Assembly: GCA_964030785.1 (NCBI GenBank)
Contig: OZ034975.1
Location: forward strand, 44,198,069 to 44,262,068
Direction: 5' to 3'
DNA from: Siderastrea siderea
Taxonomy: Eukaryota > Cnidaria > Anthozoa > Scleractinia > Rhizangiidae
Length of the DNA stretch: 64,000 bases
In this document: positions 13,501 to 46,800 of the stretch, in pieces
Layout of the letters: each line of letters begins with the position of its first letter
Position numbering within the stretch: position 1 is the stretch's first letter
Translations under genes and position numbers: made by a program
Notes under the pieces: model-generated
What the model saw: the letters and a program-made list of their open reading frames with translations, nothing else
Told to the model about the DNA's origin: nothing
Databases searched by the model: none

Positions 13501-15957
13501 AATGCAAAAGTTCAAGAATGCCCCAGTCCTTGCGTATGTTAGATTTTCCCATGAACTACAGCTTGTTTTGCAGCTCTCGGTGAGTAGAATAGTATTCGAC
13601 ATGTTTTAGACTGCGTGTGTTTAAGGACAAACAGTTTGATAAGTTACAGGGTTGGTCAATCACATCACATGTAGACCGGGGAACAATTGTTTGCTTTCAA
13701 TGAGCAGTCCTTGCCATGACCATTTTTGTGGCTATAGTTCATAGAAATAATTATTGACCAAATGTTGACCAAATTATGGCGAGAACGTACCGATTCCACT
13801 GCGTATTTGGTGTCAACGTTGTTTGTTTTCCCTCGCAGAAACAAAGCCTTGAACTTTGGATTATTGTTTGAGACCTGCTTGGCCGTACTGTTATGTTACA
13901 CGCCCGGACTGTCCACTGGTTTACGGATGTACCCATTGGTGTAAGTAAATACAACAAGTTGAAGATTCCGTGCCAGCCCACGTCCGTAGAGGAAGACTAC
14001 ATTGCAGTCCAGTTCCATCCTAGCGATCCGCAAGCAAACACATGATTTCAGTTTCAGAGAACTAGTAGTCTGTATTTTTTAACGGAAACTGAACCTGTAT
14101 TTTCGTTTTCCCTGGTTGCAATGTCTTTTAGCTTTTAAAGTAGTCTTAAAAAGGGACATAGTCACGCTATTTTAGTTCACTTTAAAAGTCAAAATATGTC
14201 CTCATATCAATGAACGCCCACAAGTAATGGTCTAGTTTTGTTACCAAAGACTATATTACTTCACTGAAACTATTTTTTGTCGTCTGTTGCTACGGATGGC
14301 ACGGATTGAAATGGATTACAATTAGAAAAAATTAGGCTAAACTTTTCAAATTCTTTCAGGGTGTTGACATTAAATCGATACTAAATGGTCGTGGTTTGTT
14401 TTCTCTTAATGAAGTTAAGTTAATGTGCTCCTCTAAATGTTCAAACACAATTGGGCATGTATAAAGTTAGCTACCGATAATTTTAGCACAGGTTTGACCA
14501 GAAATCTGCGAAATCCTCGTGACTATGCCCCTTTAAAATTAGGTGAAAGAGCCCCTTGTGTTGCAAGTGTGTACAGTTAGCCAGTTCCAAGTGCCTCCCT
14601 CCCAGTCTTCCCTCGTGCCGACGCTTGTGCTGCGCGCCGCTTTTCGCTGCTCCCTACAATCTAAACGCCTGGAACAGGCTAGTGGACAGTACTTGTGGAC
14701 GAGCCTTTCTGTAAAAATCTATAATATTCTCTTTTTTTTTACAGGGCTGCTTGGTGGTTTACGGCTATCCCATTCAGCTTACTTATCTTCGTCTATGATG
14801 AATGTCGTAGATACATCATCCGTAGACACCCAGGCTGTAAGTTTCATTTCTGTAATTGTGGTTGTTGTTTCGTGCACTCGTTTCCGTGCGGTTGGCAAGG
14901 ATCTCGACAACGTCTTTCCCAGGGCTCTTTCTTTTTTTCTGGGAACGAGGTTGGGGCGAGTGATTCCCTCCAACGCAGACATTCTTTGGGCTTTTCACGC
15001 ATTCCTCGTCACGCATTCCTCTCGAGCTCTAAGGACGTCTGCGCCGGAGGCTAAGGCCCTGGGGGAAAACTTCCCGAAAATTTGGGTGGGGGTGTGCGGC
15101 GCGCTTCTCGAAACCCTTACCCTATTTCAGACCAAAATATGCAATTTTCCCTGCCCTATTTCAGACCTGACTCAAAATTTGATACCCTATTTCAGACCAG
15201 ACTCTAACCCTATTTCGTTTGCGTAAACATTTGAGAAGGGCTTCAAATTGCCAACGTTAATCATCAAACCTCAGTTCTTTGGAGAAGAAAATTAATAAAA
15301 AGGTAGCTTCTTGTAACCACCATACCAGATCCCATATCAGAGTGCATAAACCTCACCCTATTTCAGACCAAGATAGTCAAAATCTATACCCTATTTGAGA
15401 CCAAAAGGGCTCAAAAACCATACCCTTTGGCGCCGCACATACCTATCAGGCCCGGCCAGGGGTTTTGGGTATACGGTATCTAGGGTGTTTTTTACCAAGG
15501 TATTCGGTATTTTGTGCCAAAATTTTCAGGTATAGGGTATTCTGTATTACAATAATTTTAGGTATTTGTTATCAACGTTTTTGCATTTTTAAGGTATATT
15601 GGTATCCCAGGGGGAAGAAATGAGGTATATTGGTATCCCACTACCCCCCCCCCCGTGGCCGGGCCTGACCTATATAGCTTTTGTAAGGGAGTACTCCCCC
15701 CCCCGGGGGGGAGGGGGGCTAAGGTCGTAGTAATTATTTTGAAAACCACCCTTGAGGACATTTTGCTAATTTAAACTTTTCCAAACCCAAAGCTGTTGGC
15801 AATTTCTTAACAACCGGATCGTTTATAGCAGCGTTGCTGTGGACTTACAGAACCCCAGCTTCGTTTTCACGTGTTTTGTGATGCAATAACCGAGCTCAGT
15901 ATGGTTTCTTCCAATTTCTCTCTCGCAGGTTGGTTGGAGGAAGAAACCTATTACTGA
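1817..15957 (+). CDS. ATP1A: Na+/K+-ATPase alpha subunit, C-terminal exons (left copy, partial in window)
   Basis: Plasma-membrane P-type pump exchanging cytosolic Na+ for extracellular K+ with a beta partner. Eight exons are visible: 1817-1971, 2354-2448, 2567-2606, 3714-3848, 6056-6186, 13839-13940, 14745-14836 and 15929-15957 (stop TGA). All have AG/GT borders; the donor at 3849 is a weak GTCAGT. They encode about 259 residues, from [13 protein letters not shown] through membrane helices 5-10 to the family-typical terminal ETYY. Cation-site motifs are intact: SNIPE in helix 5, CIDLGTDM in helix 6 and a helix-9 Glu. Exon lengths (155, 95, 40, 135, 131, 102, 92, 29) and phases equal those of the minus-strand copy at 20-42 kb. 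Nothing is frameshifted. The catalytic half is not in the window: the first 1.8 kb lacks the preceding exon, so the gene either continues leftward or is a 5'-truncated copy. Introns carry many repeats; the one at 6187-13838 is 7.65 kb. Confidence 0.93.
2960..3110 (+). repeat. tRNA-like (SINE-type) repeat fragment
   Basis: Contains an RNA polymerase III B-box-like motif, GGTTCAATCCC, at about 2998-3008, followed by an inverted AAGCCTGAA/TTCAGGCTT pair. This fits the 3' half of a tRNA-derived SINE. A convincing A box and a full cloverleaf are lacking, so it is not called a tRNA gene. It lies in an intron of the left ATPase copy. Confidence 0.35.
4338..5176. repeat. 419-bp tandem duplication, two copies about 98% identical
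   Basis: Copies at about 4338-4756 and 4757-5176. Both begin with ACAAATGATTTAAAAAGTG and end with CATGAACCGTCGGCG. Reading the two by eye shows roughly eight differences, so the duplication is recent. Each copy is open for about 80 codons on both strands, but the frames resemble no known protein and both strands being open argues against coding. Lies in the intron between the left ATPase exons at 3714 and 6056. Confidence 0.85.
5690..5800 (+). repeat. solo copy of the 106-bp satellite unit
   Basis: Contains AAGGTGGTTCTAACTTTT, GAGTCTG, GGATGAAATCCTA, GTGACCATTCAAATGA and TACTGTTTAT in the same order as the tandem array at 28430-29130. A single diverged unit in the left ATPase copy, related to the array in the right copy. 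Confidence 0.6.
7492..7530. repeat. (ATA)n microsatellite
   Basis: About 12 repeats of the trinucleotide TAA/ATA, slightly imperfect at the 3' end. Intronic. Confidence 0.9.
9503..10364. mobile_element. PIF/Harbinger-like non-autonomous element (862 bp)
   Basis: Ends are inverted: TGTACCGGTCAAATT at the left and AATTTGACCGGTACA at the right. They are followed inward by C/G runs of the type CCCCCCGGGCAACCCCCGGG, also inverted. A 3-bp duplication TAA flanks it (9500-9502 and 10365-10367), the TWA type typical of PIF/Harbinger. It has the same architecture as the element at 57757-58234. No transposase frame is seen, so it would need a partner element in trans. Confidence 0.75.
11377..12746. mobile_element. 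TIR element with nested fold-backs (1370 bp)
   Basis: A perfect 15-bp inverted end AGGACGGTGCCTCCT occurs at 11377-11391 and 12732-12746. Inside are further inverted pairs: CATTCTCGT near 11440 against ACGAGAATG near 12385, a 16-bp-arm palindrome at 12293-12325 (TACCGGATGTCGTGAA arms around one base), and a 75-bp-arm hairpin between about 12460-12535 and 12602-12690. The right end is next to TTAA and the left next to TTGA, compatible with a decayed TTAA target site. No coding frame. Confidence 0.55.
13258..13325. repeat. poly-C run followed by ACAT/ACAA microsatellite
   Basis: About 20 C residues from 13258, then repeats of ACAT and ACAA to 13325. Non-coding. The run of prolines or glycines seen on translation is an artefact of the homopolymer. 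Confidence 0.85.
14150..14532 (+). mobile_element. TTAA-flanked TIR element, copy 1
   Basis: Begins AAAGGGACATAGTCACGC and ends CGTGACTATGCCCCT, with TTAA on both sides (14146-14149 and 14533-14536). The interior matches 22679-23044 (same strand) and the reverse complement of 62927-63616, with shared motifs GTCTGTTGCTAC, AATGGTCTAG and ATTTTAGCACAG. The TTAA target site is used by piggyBac and Kolobok transposases. No coding capacity. It lies in the intron before the left ATPase exon at 14745. Confidence 0.8.
15093..15439. mobile_element. short element with GC-rich inverted ends and repeated CCCTATTTCAGACC
   Basis: Inverted ends TGTGCGGCG. The interior repeats the motif CCCTATTTCAGACC at least four times in diverged form. 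A related layout, with CCTGTTTAAGACA-like motifs and inverted GTACGACC/GGTCGCAC ends, is at 43091-43443. No target-site duplication was identified and there is no coding frame. It lies in the last intron of the left ATPase copy. Confidence 0.45.
15447..15667. mobile_element. 221-bp TIR element with ACCTAT target duplication
   Basis: Starts CAGGCCCGGCCAGGGG and ends GTGGCCGGGCCTG, inverted ends of about 11 bp. A 6-bp direct repeat ACCTAT lies immediately outside (15441-15446 and 15668-15673). The interior is a run of GGTAT-type motifs. The CAGG start recalls hAT elements, which normally make 8-bp duplications, so the superfamily is uncertain. It abuts the element at 15093-15439. Confidence 0.6.
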
Positions 15958-18900
15958 TTGAGTTACCGCGAGTAATGGGACTCGTTGCTGTAGGGAGCCA
16001 AGGAATCCAGCGTTGATCGCAGATTGAACATTTCGCAGATTATTCACTTAAGAAAAATCCTTGTCGTTTTAAAAGTGAAAATTGCGTGTTTCGGATTGTA
16101 AGCACGGCACTTAATGTGATGAACTGTGTTTTATTAATGATGGCAAAACAGCTTCCTTTTTTTCTTTTTCATTTAACCAAGAGAATTTTTAAAAATCGTC
16201 GTTCATTCTTTCTTCCCGTGTATTAAACATTGAGCTCGAAGATCTTTCTTCCCATTCAGAAAGATATTTTCGTATATTTTTTGAGCAAGCTGACTTGTTT
16301 TCCCTTGCATAAAATGGTTATCTTAATATTCACACGTATCGCATAAAGCATATAATAAAAACAATTTTTATTGGTTGTTCCTTGTTATGAAGGGATGCAT
16401 GGACGGTCGTACACAATTTCGTATACACGGAGACACTCGCCTTCACAAATAGTTGTTCGAGGGATATTTCACGGGTTTAACAGGATGATGACTTAGTGAT
16501 GTGAGTTACCAGTACACGCCCTGGCAACGACCAGAGACTTACGACAACTACATGTACAAACGATTCACAATTCACTTGACTCTGATGATGTCTTCTACTT
16601 AGGTTGTCGAAACGTCAATCAGTCACGTATGTCATGTCAAACACTCCTTCTCTCATCATACTTAACCGTCTTATAAAATGACTCTTCGGTTCAAACGATT
16701 TACAGTTTTAAACGCCTGTTAGTTGCAATTTTTAAGAACTTTTCGAGAAGAAGTTGGAAATTGAAGATATTAAAAGAAGATAAAAAAGTATATCGCGAGC
16801 GTTTGATCAAAACCAATCTTTGTTCGGAAGGTCCTGGGTTCGATTCTCGTCGGGGACTGATTTTTTTCTTTGGCTCGTATTCCATCTTTTTTTATTTCTT
16901 GTCCGAGCTAAAACGTTATGCGCAAAATTTCAAAAGTAATTTTATTGACCCATATTGATTAACATGGGTCTACGTTACCGTTTGTGGACTTGATTGTCCC
17001 TTAATGGCCAATGTATCTTTATCGTCATCGTTCCATTTTGGCCCATATTGACACACCCTTATTCGACTATATCGACTGTATTGATCCATTTAAACCATTA
17101 TTAGAGTTTTTGACACATACTGTCTATTATTGGTCCACATTAAACACTACAGGGGAATTGTCTGCGCCTTGTCCCTTTGTGAGGTTGTGTGTGCAACAAT
17201 AAAAGCCCCTGTGACTAGTCCCTTCGTGTGTGCTGATCACTGAAACGCTTGCTACACAGGCCACTTGAACGGCCACTGTTCAATACATGTTCAACAGTGT
17301 GTGTCGTGCCATGTTGTAGGTTGAATTAGGTCATTAGTCTGAGCGGTTTTCAAACAAGTGTCGTAAAACCAAAGAAATTACTTTAACCAATCTCAGCAGG
17401 AACAAACGACAAAATGAACCAATCAGAAACTGATTAGCGTCAAGCGCGATCGGTTACGTTTTAACTTCTGATTGGTTGAGAAAGTGGCGCAAACTTTTTT
17501 TATCCAATCAGAGTCCAAAGTAAAGCAAAACCAAAGCAAACACATTACTTTCGACATTCATTTGAAAATTGCTCTATTGTGCATAACCGAGGATGACGTC
17601 ACAAATGGAACGTAGCGTATGGCCCTACAACGCGAATAAAGGGATTTCCCTGAATCAAAGAGCTAAAGTACACTGTCGGCAGATTAAAGTTTGAGAACCT
17701 GCGTGCAAACTGGTTATTCATCGTTCGGGGTTCACTCTGGCGTTACGGGAAAGAATCCAGACGTTACAGATGTGAAAGTACCTTTAATGATAAAACGTTT
17801 TGACAAATTACAGTTCAGGAGAGAATTAGAATGGACCTTGCAACAGCATTGACAAGGTCCACTCACTAACCTTAGTTGTAAACAGTATTAGGCTGTTTAC
17901 AGTCCCATACTTTTTTGGTCCGACCTCCAAGATTGAACGCTTAATTAAGACGGCGAAAAGGTCTTACTTTCCAGGTACCAATACATTGCGGCCTTTACAA
18001 TAGGGGATTGTAACCAGTCTACACGTCTGCCAGTAACCTAACCATTATAATCAAAATGCTTCGAGTTTTGCCTAATTTTTATTGTCTTATTTCATAAACA
18101 GCCCCAGGCCCCAGTTGTTCAAAGGTTGGATAGCGCTATCCACCGGATAAATCACTATCCAGTGGATAACGCAATTGGTTCCCCTAACACTTATCCACTG
18201 GATAGTGATTTGTCCGGTGGATAGCGCTATCCACCTTTTGAACAACTGGGGCCAGGTGTGTACTATTACGAGCTCTCATTGGTCCCCAAGGTGAACTATC
18301 ATGCGTTCTGATTTGTTGCCCGTTGTGGACTGTCACCGATCTGATTGGTTCCTTACTGCCAGGCTATTATTTTAAAACCTGAATGGAGAAATTGGCCGAG
18401 TAAACCATAGAACTTCTTTGATTCCAACAAGTAAACTTTCTCCAAAAGCCAGGGGCTGTTTATGAAACAAAATACGTAGCTGACTAAAATTCAAATACAA
18501 CAGCGTTTAAATTATTCAAGGCTTAAATATTTGTAGTGGTGCAATAATAAACCAACACAACGCAAGCCTTATTTTTTCTTGTATTTTGATCATTATACAA
18601 AAATCCTTGGATTTGATTAACATTAAAATGCTCATTTCCAAACCGTGCTAACATCAGGGAGTAACATTGTTCAGAAAAGTCTTTGACCTAACCAGCCAGC
18701 TGTTTATGCCCACTCAAAGAAGTTCACAAACCACTTGGTACTTAAACCAAACATTTTATCTCGCTTACAGTAAAAGTATCGCATCACAGCGGTTTTACAT
18801 GATCATTACCAGTTCTTCGTATTCCATACAATCGTAGCCAGACTCCTTGATGGGGAATAGGAAAGAAGGAACCATGGTACCTCAGTTAGCTGCGAGAGAC

Positions 18901-19977
18901 TTGGGAAGGAGGGGGGGGGGTGTTCAGTACCTCCCACCCCACAAGACAGCGACCACTCTTGGGTCACTGAGATTTCTTGCGCCCTACACCTAAGCAGCCT
19001 GACCATAATCGTATGGCTTCAATCCAAATACTGTATCACAGACCAAGTGGCACAACTTAGAATAAACACAGAAGGTAACCACCTTAAAGTGTGCCTGAAA
19101 GGAAAACTAACCTTAAGGTGTCCAAGAGTGACAACAAGAGTACAAATCCATCATGTTTTTTACGTTGGTGTTTTTGTTACCATACTCGTTCTTATTTTTA
19201 GCATTATTAAAATACTACTTCGGGTGTTGACAACATGGCATCACAGTTACCTGAATGTCAACATCTACACCCTAAAGATGGACCTAGAAAGACTAATTTT
19301 CCTCAAAAAAATTGGATGACTGCTTGTCGAAGAGTATTGAACTCTGAACTAAGAACTACCTTGTATTCATTATCCAGTCGCTACTTAAAAATAGCAACTG
19401 AGAGATTGCAATTATTGGAAAATTTCAGTGAAATGTGTCCTTTCTTGTAAAATTTGATTGTGCCTTGTAAGTGGCAAGCTTGTGTTCATTGTTTCAAATA
19501 TATTAAGGCAGCAATATCAACACTACTGTTACAAAATTACTACACAAAGAAATAAAAAGGTTGTGAAGATTAAAACTTTACCTACAGTTGGAGATATTTC
19601 CCTAGCTAAGTGCTAAACACCTACGAAGTTGTCCAAAGTTATCGAGTCACACGCCAACTAAATCAACAGCTTCACAACTTAATTTTAAAAAACTACTACA
19701 AGCTTCCTACAACCACCCCTCAAATCATTAAATTTCTTGACTGAAATGTTTACACCTTGAAGTACCCACCCACGTGGAATCACAGCTACACTGTAAAACA
19801 GAAATCTTAGTATCCAGCCTATTGTTTGTCTAATACAGTTAAAATGGATGCAATACCCATTTTAATATTCAGTATAATGAAAAAAGGAACCTATAATAAT
19901 TGTCAGTAATATAATAGAGACTTAGAAATGATGGTCCCAGTCTACCACTGTCATTGAAGTCTGCCAAAATTTGCCTT
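15958..19977. other. intergenic region between convergent ATPase genes
   Basis: 4.0 kb between the stop codons of two convergent alpha-subunit genes. A canonical AATAAA is at 16354-16359, about 400 nt past the left stop, and a minus-strand ATTAAA at 19861-19866, about 112 nt past the right stop. Both are candidate poly(A) signals only. A tRNA B-box-like GGTTCGATTCTC occurs near 16838, apparently a SINE remnant, since no A box or acceptor stem is seen. One fold-back element lies at 18108-18253. Otherwise no gene is recognised. Confidence 0.6.
18108..18253. mobile_element. palindromic fold-back element (MITE-like)
   Basis: An almost complete palindrome of about 146 bp. The arms start GGCCCCAGTTGTTCAAA and contain GGATAGCGCTATCCACCGGAT; the opposite arm is the reverse complement, ending GAACAACTGGGGCC. 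The spacer is about 25 bp. No coding content. CAG flanks are visible but a target-site duplication is not secure. Confidence 0.75.
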
Positions 19978-42258
<22,281 letters not shown>

Positions 42259-43090
42259 TGGTTCACCCTAAACGACAAGAAATCAAACAAGCAAAGTAAA
42301 CTGCGGTGGTCACTTCAAACCAAAGAGCTGAATAAGGACAACATGAGTAATATATGCAAACACAAAATGGGTTAATTTATGATTTGTTCTTTGTTTGAGA
42401 AAAAAAAGTAAACAAAAGTGTAATCAATGTTTTAGTGACCTCTTGTAGAGGTATACCTATAGGGCCAGCGTAAATTTTTCAAGCAAAGTAGAACCAATTC
42501 AGTATTTTTCATAGAATAATAATAAAACTTGCTAATACTGAGACACGAATGGGACAAAATTGGCTGAAAAAATGGAAGAAAAGGAAAGAGGTCTAGAGGG
42601 AACGAACTTTCAGCACATTTTTTGCACTGCGAGAAAAATCGCCTTGAATGCAGAATGAAACAAAAGTGCATTTTAGTTTTTGTTAGTGAGCTTGTAGCAA
42701 GTTGTCCAATTCGGGTTTAAGTTAATCAACCAGGATTGGTGTCTACTTTGTTATTTTTAAGCTTGATAACTCATCAATGGGGATTCCTACTTGCATACTT
42801 TCACTTGAAGTTAGCAGTGAATGCTATCTTAAAAACAACGGCAGCAACAGAAATTAGACTATGGATACCGTTTAATCGTAGTTAACGTTTAAACGGGTTT
42901 CAAGAACCCTGGTAGGGTCGACGCCCAACTCCCCCTAACCGTTTTATCAAGGAACTGAGGGCTGGTCGACCAAATCTGTAATTCAGGTACGTTTATAATA
43001 ACACCCCTCCGCCTTGTGAGGGCGTGGTGGTGTAATGATTAGCGTGTTGATCTGTTAGATCGGAGGACCACTCAACGGATGCTCGGGTAG

Positions 43091-43443
43091 GGAGGTACGA
43101 CCGGGGTGCTCAAACCCCGACCCTGTTTAACAAATCCCTGATTTCGCTATCCTGTTTAAGACAGAATTCAGATTTTTCAGACTCTGTCTAGGACATTTCA
43201 TCCAACACAATTATCCTGTTTAGGGATAGAATGGACTAGTTTTAAACTGTTTCTTATTTGCATTTACTTTACATTGGCAACCTGGTAAAAAGTCGGCTTG
43301 TGGTGAGGTTTGTGTAAACTAACGTATACACGAGGTCGTGTAACGATCCCCTGTTTAAGATAAAAAGTGATGAAATCGATACCCCGTTCAAGACAATCCC
43401 TCTGAAAACCATACCCTATCAGGTCGCACGTCCCCGTAAAGGC
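43091..43443. mobile_element. short element with inverted GTACGACC/GGTCGCAC ends
   Basis: Imperfect inverted ends GGAGGTACGACC and GGTCGCACGTCC. The interior has repeated CCTGTTTA(A)GACA or CCTGTTTAGGGATA motifs and CCATACCCTATC near the right end, the same plan as 15093-15439. Non-coding and probably non-autonomous. Confidence 0.4.
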
Positions 43444-43776
43444 TAGATAAAGGAGTACCACTGGGGGATCTTTCAATTGGACATTCAATCGGAAGATCGG
43501 TGGATCGGTCGTTTCAGGCCTGGTGTATGTTGATTCCTCAGACAAGACACTTTAATTACTTCACACTGTCTTTTTCCAGTCCAGGTGTAAAAACGGGTAT
43601 CAGCGAACCATTAAAGGGAATTCTGGCAAACGCCTGGGTGGTATCCCTGTGACTGGGGCCGGACGAGCAACCGTCCAGAAGGGGTGGGTCCCTTCATCCT
43701 ACAGAAACTGGATCTAAGCACCGGCCTTGATGATCAAACAGGCTTTTTCAATCCATTAGTCTGGACACAGAGCTTC

Positions 43777-43827
43777 ACCTTACCTTACCTTACCTTACCT
43801 TACCTTACCTTACCCCCCCCCCCCCCC
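43777..43827. repeat. (CCTTA)n microsatellite and poly-C
   Basis: About seven copies of the pentamer CCTTA followed by a C homopolymer of roughly 15 nt. Confidence 0.9.
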
Positions 43828-46800
43828 AACTTGTTCTAATTGCGGGCTCGGGTCAGTATCCACTACTCTTCGTTGTTTGCAAACTGTAGCGATATTTTTG
43901 TGATTTATTTTCTATCTTTGCTTTTAAAATTTGTAAAGTAACTAGGAATCTAATCCGGTTGAACGTAATTCATTAAATAATTCAAGAATGCCCTTAAATA
44001 GTGCAACGTAACTGTACCTTTACACCATTGGTGATAGTTAATATATAGAATGCTTTCTCCAAAATTTTTAGTACACATGTACGTCATAAGAATTTTTAAA
44101 ATAGAATGCAAAATCTCTTGAGTGGTACTTGACAGAAAACAATATTATTCTATCGAAACGCCCGCCGAGAGTTTTGAGCGTGGGGTCCGGATAAAGAAGA
44201 TTTTAATTCGATTACCAAGCTAATAATTTTAATTAAATTCACCCAACAAACACACAGGGCCTAGTTTCCTTATTCTGTTAGCTTGCTTCAAATAACTGCT
44301 AAATCACCTTGTGAAGAGATTTTTAAAATGATTACTTGATCAAATATAGGAATTGCGTGTGAGTCCTCAATGGCGAGAGGCCCAGACGGTGCGACAGAAT
44401 TAAATCTTGTTCGAATATCAAAGTTTAATTGCTAAACTCCGTCATTTTAGGTTTTAAAATATTGACTGTCACAATACAATATTACAGACAAAATATTATA
44501 AAAAATGTTATAAAATATTGTAAAAAAGCACAATTTCACGTGATCTTCAAAACTTTGCACTTTCGCCGTGAATGGTGGTTATAATTACACAACTACATAT
44601 TGCACTTATGTTGCAACTTTAACGCGAAGGGAAAGTTGAACTTTTATCTCAGTTCACGGAAAAGCATTGATTTAAAAGATTTCATTATGGACATATTCGC
44701 CGAGGGACACAAAAGGAGCACGGGCCAGTGTGGAATCGGTTTTGTTATTAGTCAACTCACATAGCTATCAATGACCAACTGAGTTCATTCAAATGAACCC
44801 CATCGAACAGTACTTTCACGTGTCGATATTTGTGAATGGTTTTGTTGTTTCAATATTTTCAGATTCTTAAAAAGGAACTTGGACAGTATTACAAAGAGAT
44901 TTTCACAGTCAGAAGAAAGGCGTCATAGGGCAATTGAATTCAAGTGAAATATCACACTCTTATTGTAAATATTGCAAAAGCTCTGGTACAGCTGAAAGAC
45001 TACTGCACGAAAATATTTTGACCTCATTTCGTTTTAAAAATCGTATACTGACAGATATTCAAGCGCTATAGAGTTATTCAGTGCTTATTTTCTATTCCCT
45101 GTCCTTTATCTTTTATATATATTTTTAATGGAATTACATTTTATCATTTTCGTCATTAAAGCCCTTGATCTTTATATCGGGTCAGAAGAAGAAGCGAAGA
45201 CCTGGGAATGAGATTATTAAGAAGCAGGGGGAAACTCGCGGTCCCAAGCCTTCCTTCCTATCAAGAGCCGTCGGTTGCACTAATGGACTGGACCAGCATT
45301 TAATCATTAAGTGTATTGGATGCCCGTCAATTCAGATAAGCAGATAGACTGGAGTTTATTTATCTTTGGCAACAGTATTGATCGAATTTCTTGCGGTATA
45401 GTTCCTGATTCGGTTTGTCATATCCAGCCGAAGTATGTAGCACGTGTGCACGAAAATGTCAATGTAGGGTTCGACTGGGCGCGATTTTGGGAAACGGTGT
45501 TTTCGTGCGTTTCCAAAATCTCGCAATACATCTTTTGTACTTGCTATGCAGTCTACCGTTGTCGCGCGACAGATCATTTTGGTTGTCCTGTGGCAAATTT
45601 TAAATATCAGGGAACCAACGATAAAATAGCGATGTTCGATACTCAGCAAACATGATGTTAAAAAAAAAAAAAACTAACAAGAAAAGAAATATAAACGTGT
45701 TTATGCAAACTTAGTGCAGAATACAAAGTTCATTTGTCTACTAATAAATATAAATAAGTCATATGAAGAGATTCAATTAGTAACACAGTATTGGCAGATG
45801 TGGTGGTTATCATCTGCAAACCTTGCGGTGATTCACACTATTAAGCTTTTATGTAAATAAATATTGTTCAACTATCAATCGAAAGTCTTGATTCAGGTTG
45901 AAAATATATCATAAAGATAAAGCTTCATTTATCAGTTTCCTGGAGCATGCTTTAAGCTTCATTTTAGCGAAAGTAAATTTGTGTGCAAGGGAGGCTTTAA
46001 TGACCAAAGAGTATAATTTCAACGACTCATAGGCGAGATTTTAAGCAAACAATAGAAAACAGCTCGAATGTTTTAAAATTTAGTTGTCTCTACGAAAGCA
46101 ACTTTCAATTTTTCTTCAATGTCACAAAATACAGAACAAATGGATAAATGTATCCTTTCGTAATGCAACTGTAAACTGGAAAAATGGTCTTATTACGTGA
46201 ATGATTTGATCTTCATATTTTACTTGGGTTTTTTACAGACTACAATTGAATATATTCCTTGCAAACGTAAGCCGCAGACAAACGAAACAAACCAGTTTTT
46301 CACATTTTTTTTCTACTCTTTTAACTGACAAAATTGGTTATTACTTAACATTGGCCGCGAAAAACTCGGAATTATCTAAGGTACAGTCTCTATAATTTAG
46401 AGGCCGTGCGCTTCATTTACCTTAAAGTATATTTAAAGGTGAATGGCGGTAAATACAAACCTTTTTTAAAGGACAAAAAGCGAAATGCTTACCGAAATAC
46501 AGTTCAATTGCAGCCTATCAAATTTTTCAGCTTCTCCACCAGACTAACAAGTCGATGAAAAACTTTATCTTCATGGCAAAACCAGCTGAAATCACTTTTC
46601 GATGGTTGTGACCTGTACGAGGCCGGTTCAGTCTTCACGGATCCCACACAAGCGAGTCGAAAGCGGGAGCTTTTCATTCATTTCAGCCAGTCAGAATCTG
46701 CATTTTTGTTTTACTTCAGTATGTTTTCCCACCTGGTGGTTTGAAAAGTGTCACATGGTGTAAGCACCTGCTTCATTCGCCCCCGCGAATATTATAATAT

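Noticed and set aside
14543..15226. Longest open frame on the plus strand (227 codons)
   Set aside because: It overlaps a real ATPase exon (14745-14836) in the wrong frame and then runs through repeat sequence. Its translation shows no family resemblance.
45311..45655. 114-codon frame between the ATPase and tektin genes
   Set aside because: Open on both strands, no recognisable motif, no plausible splice partners; likely chance.
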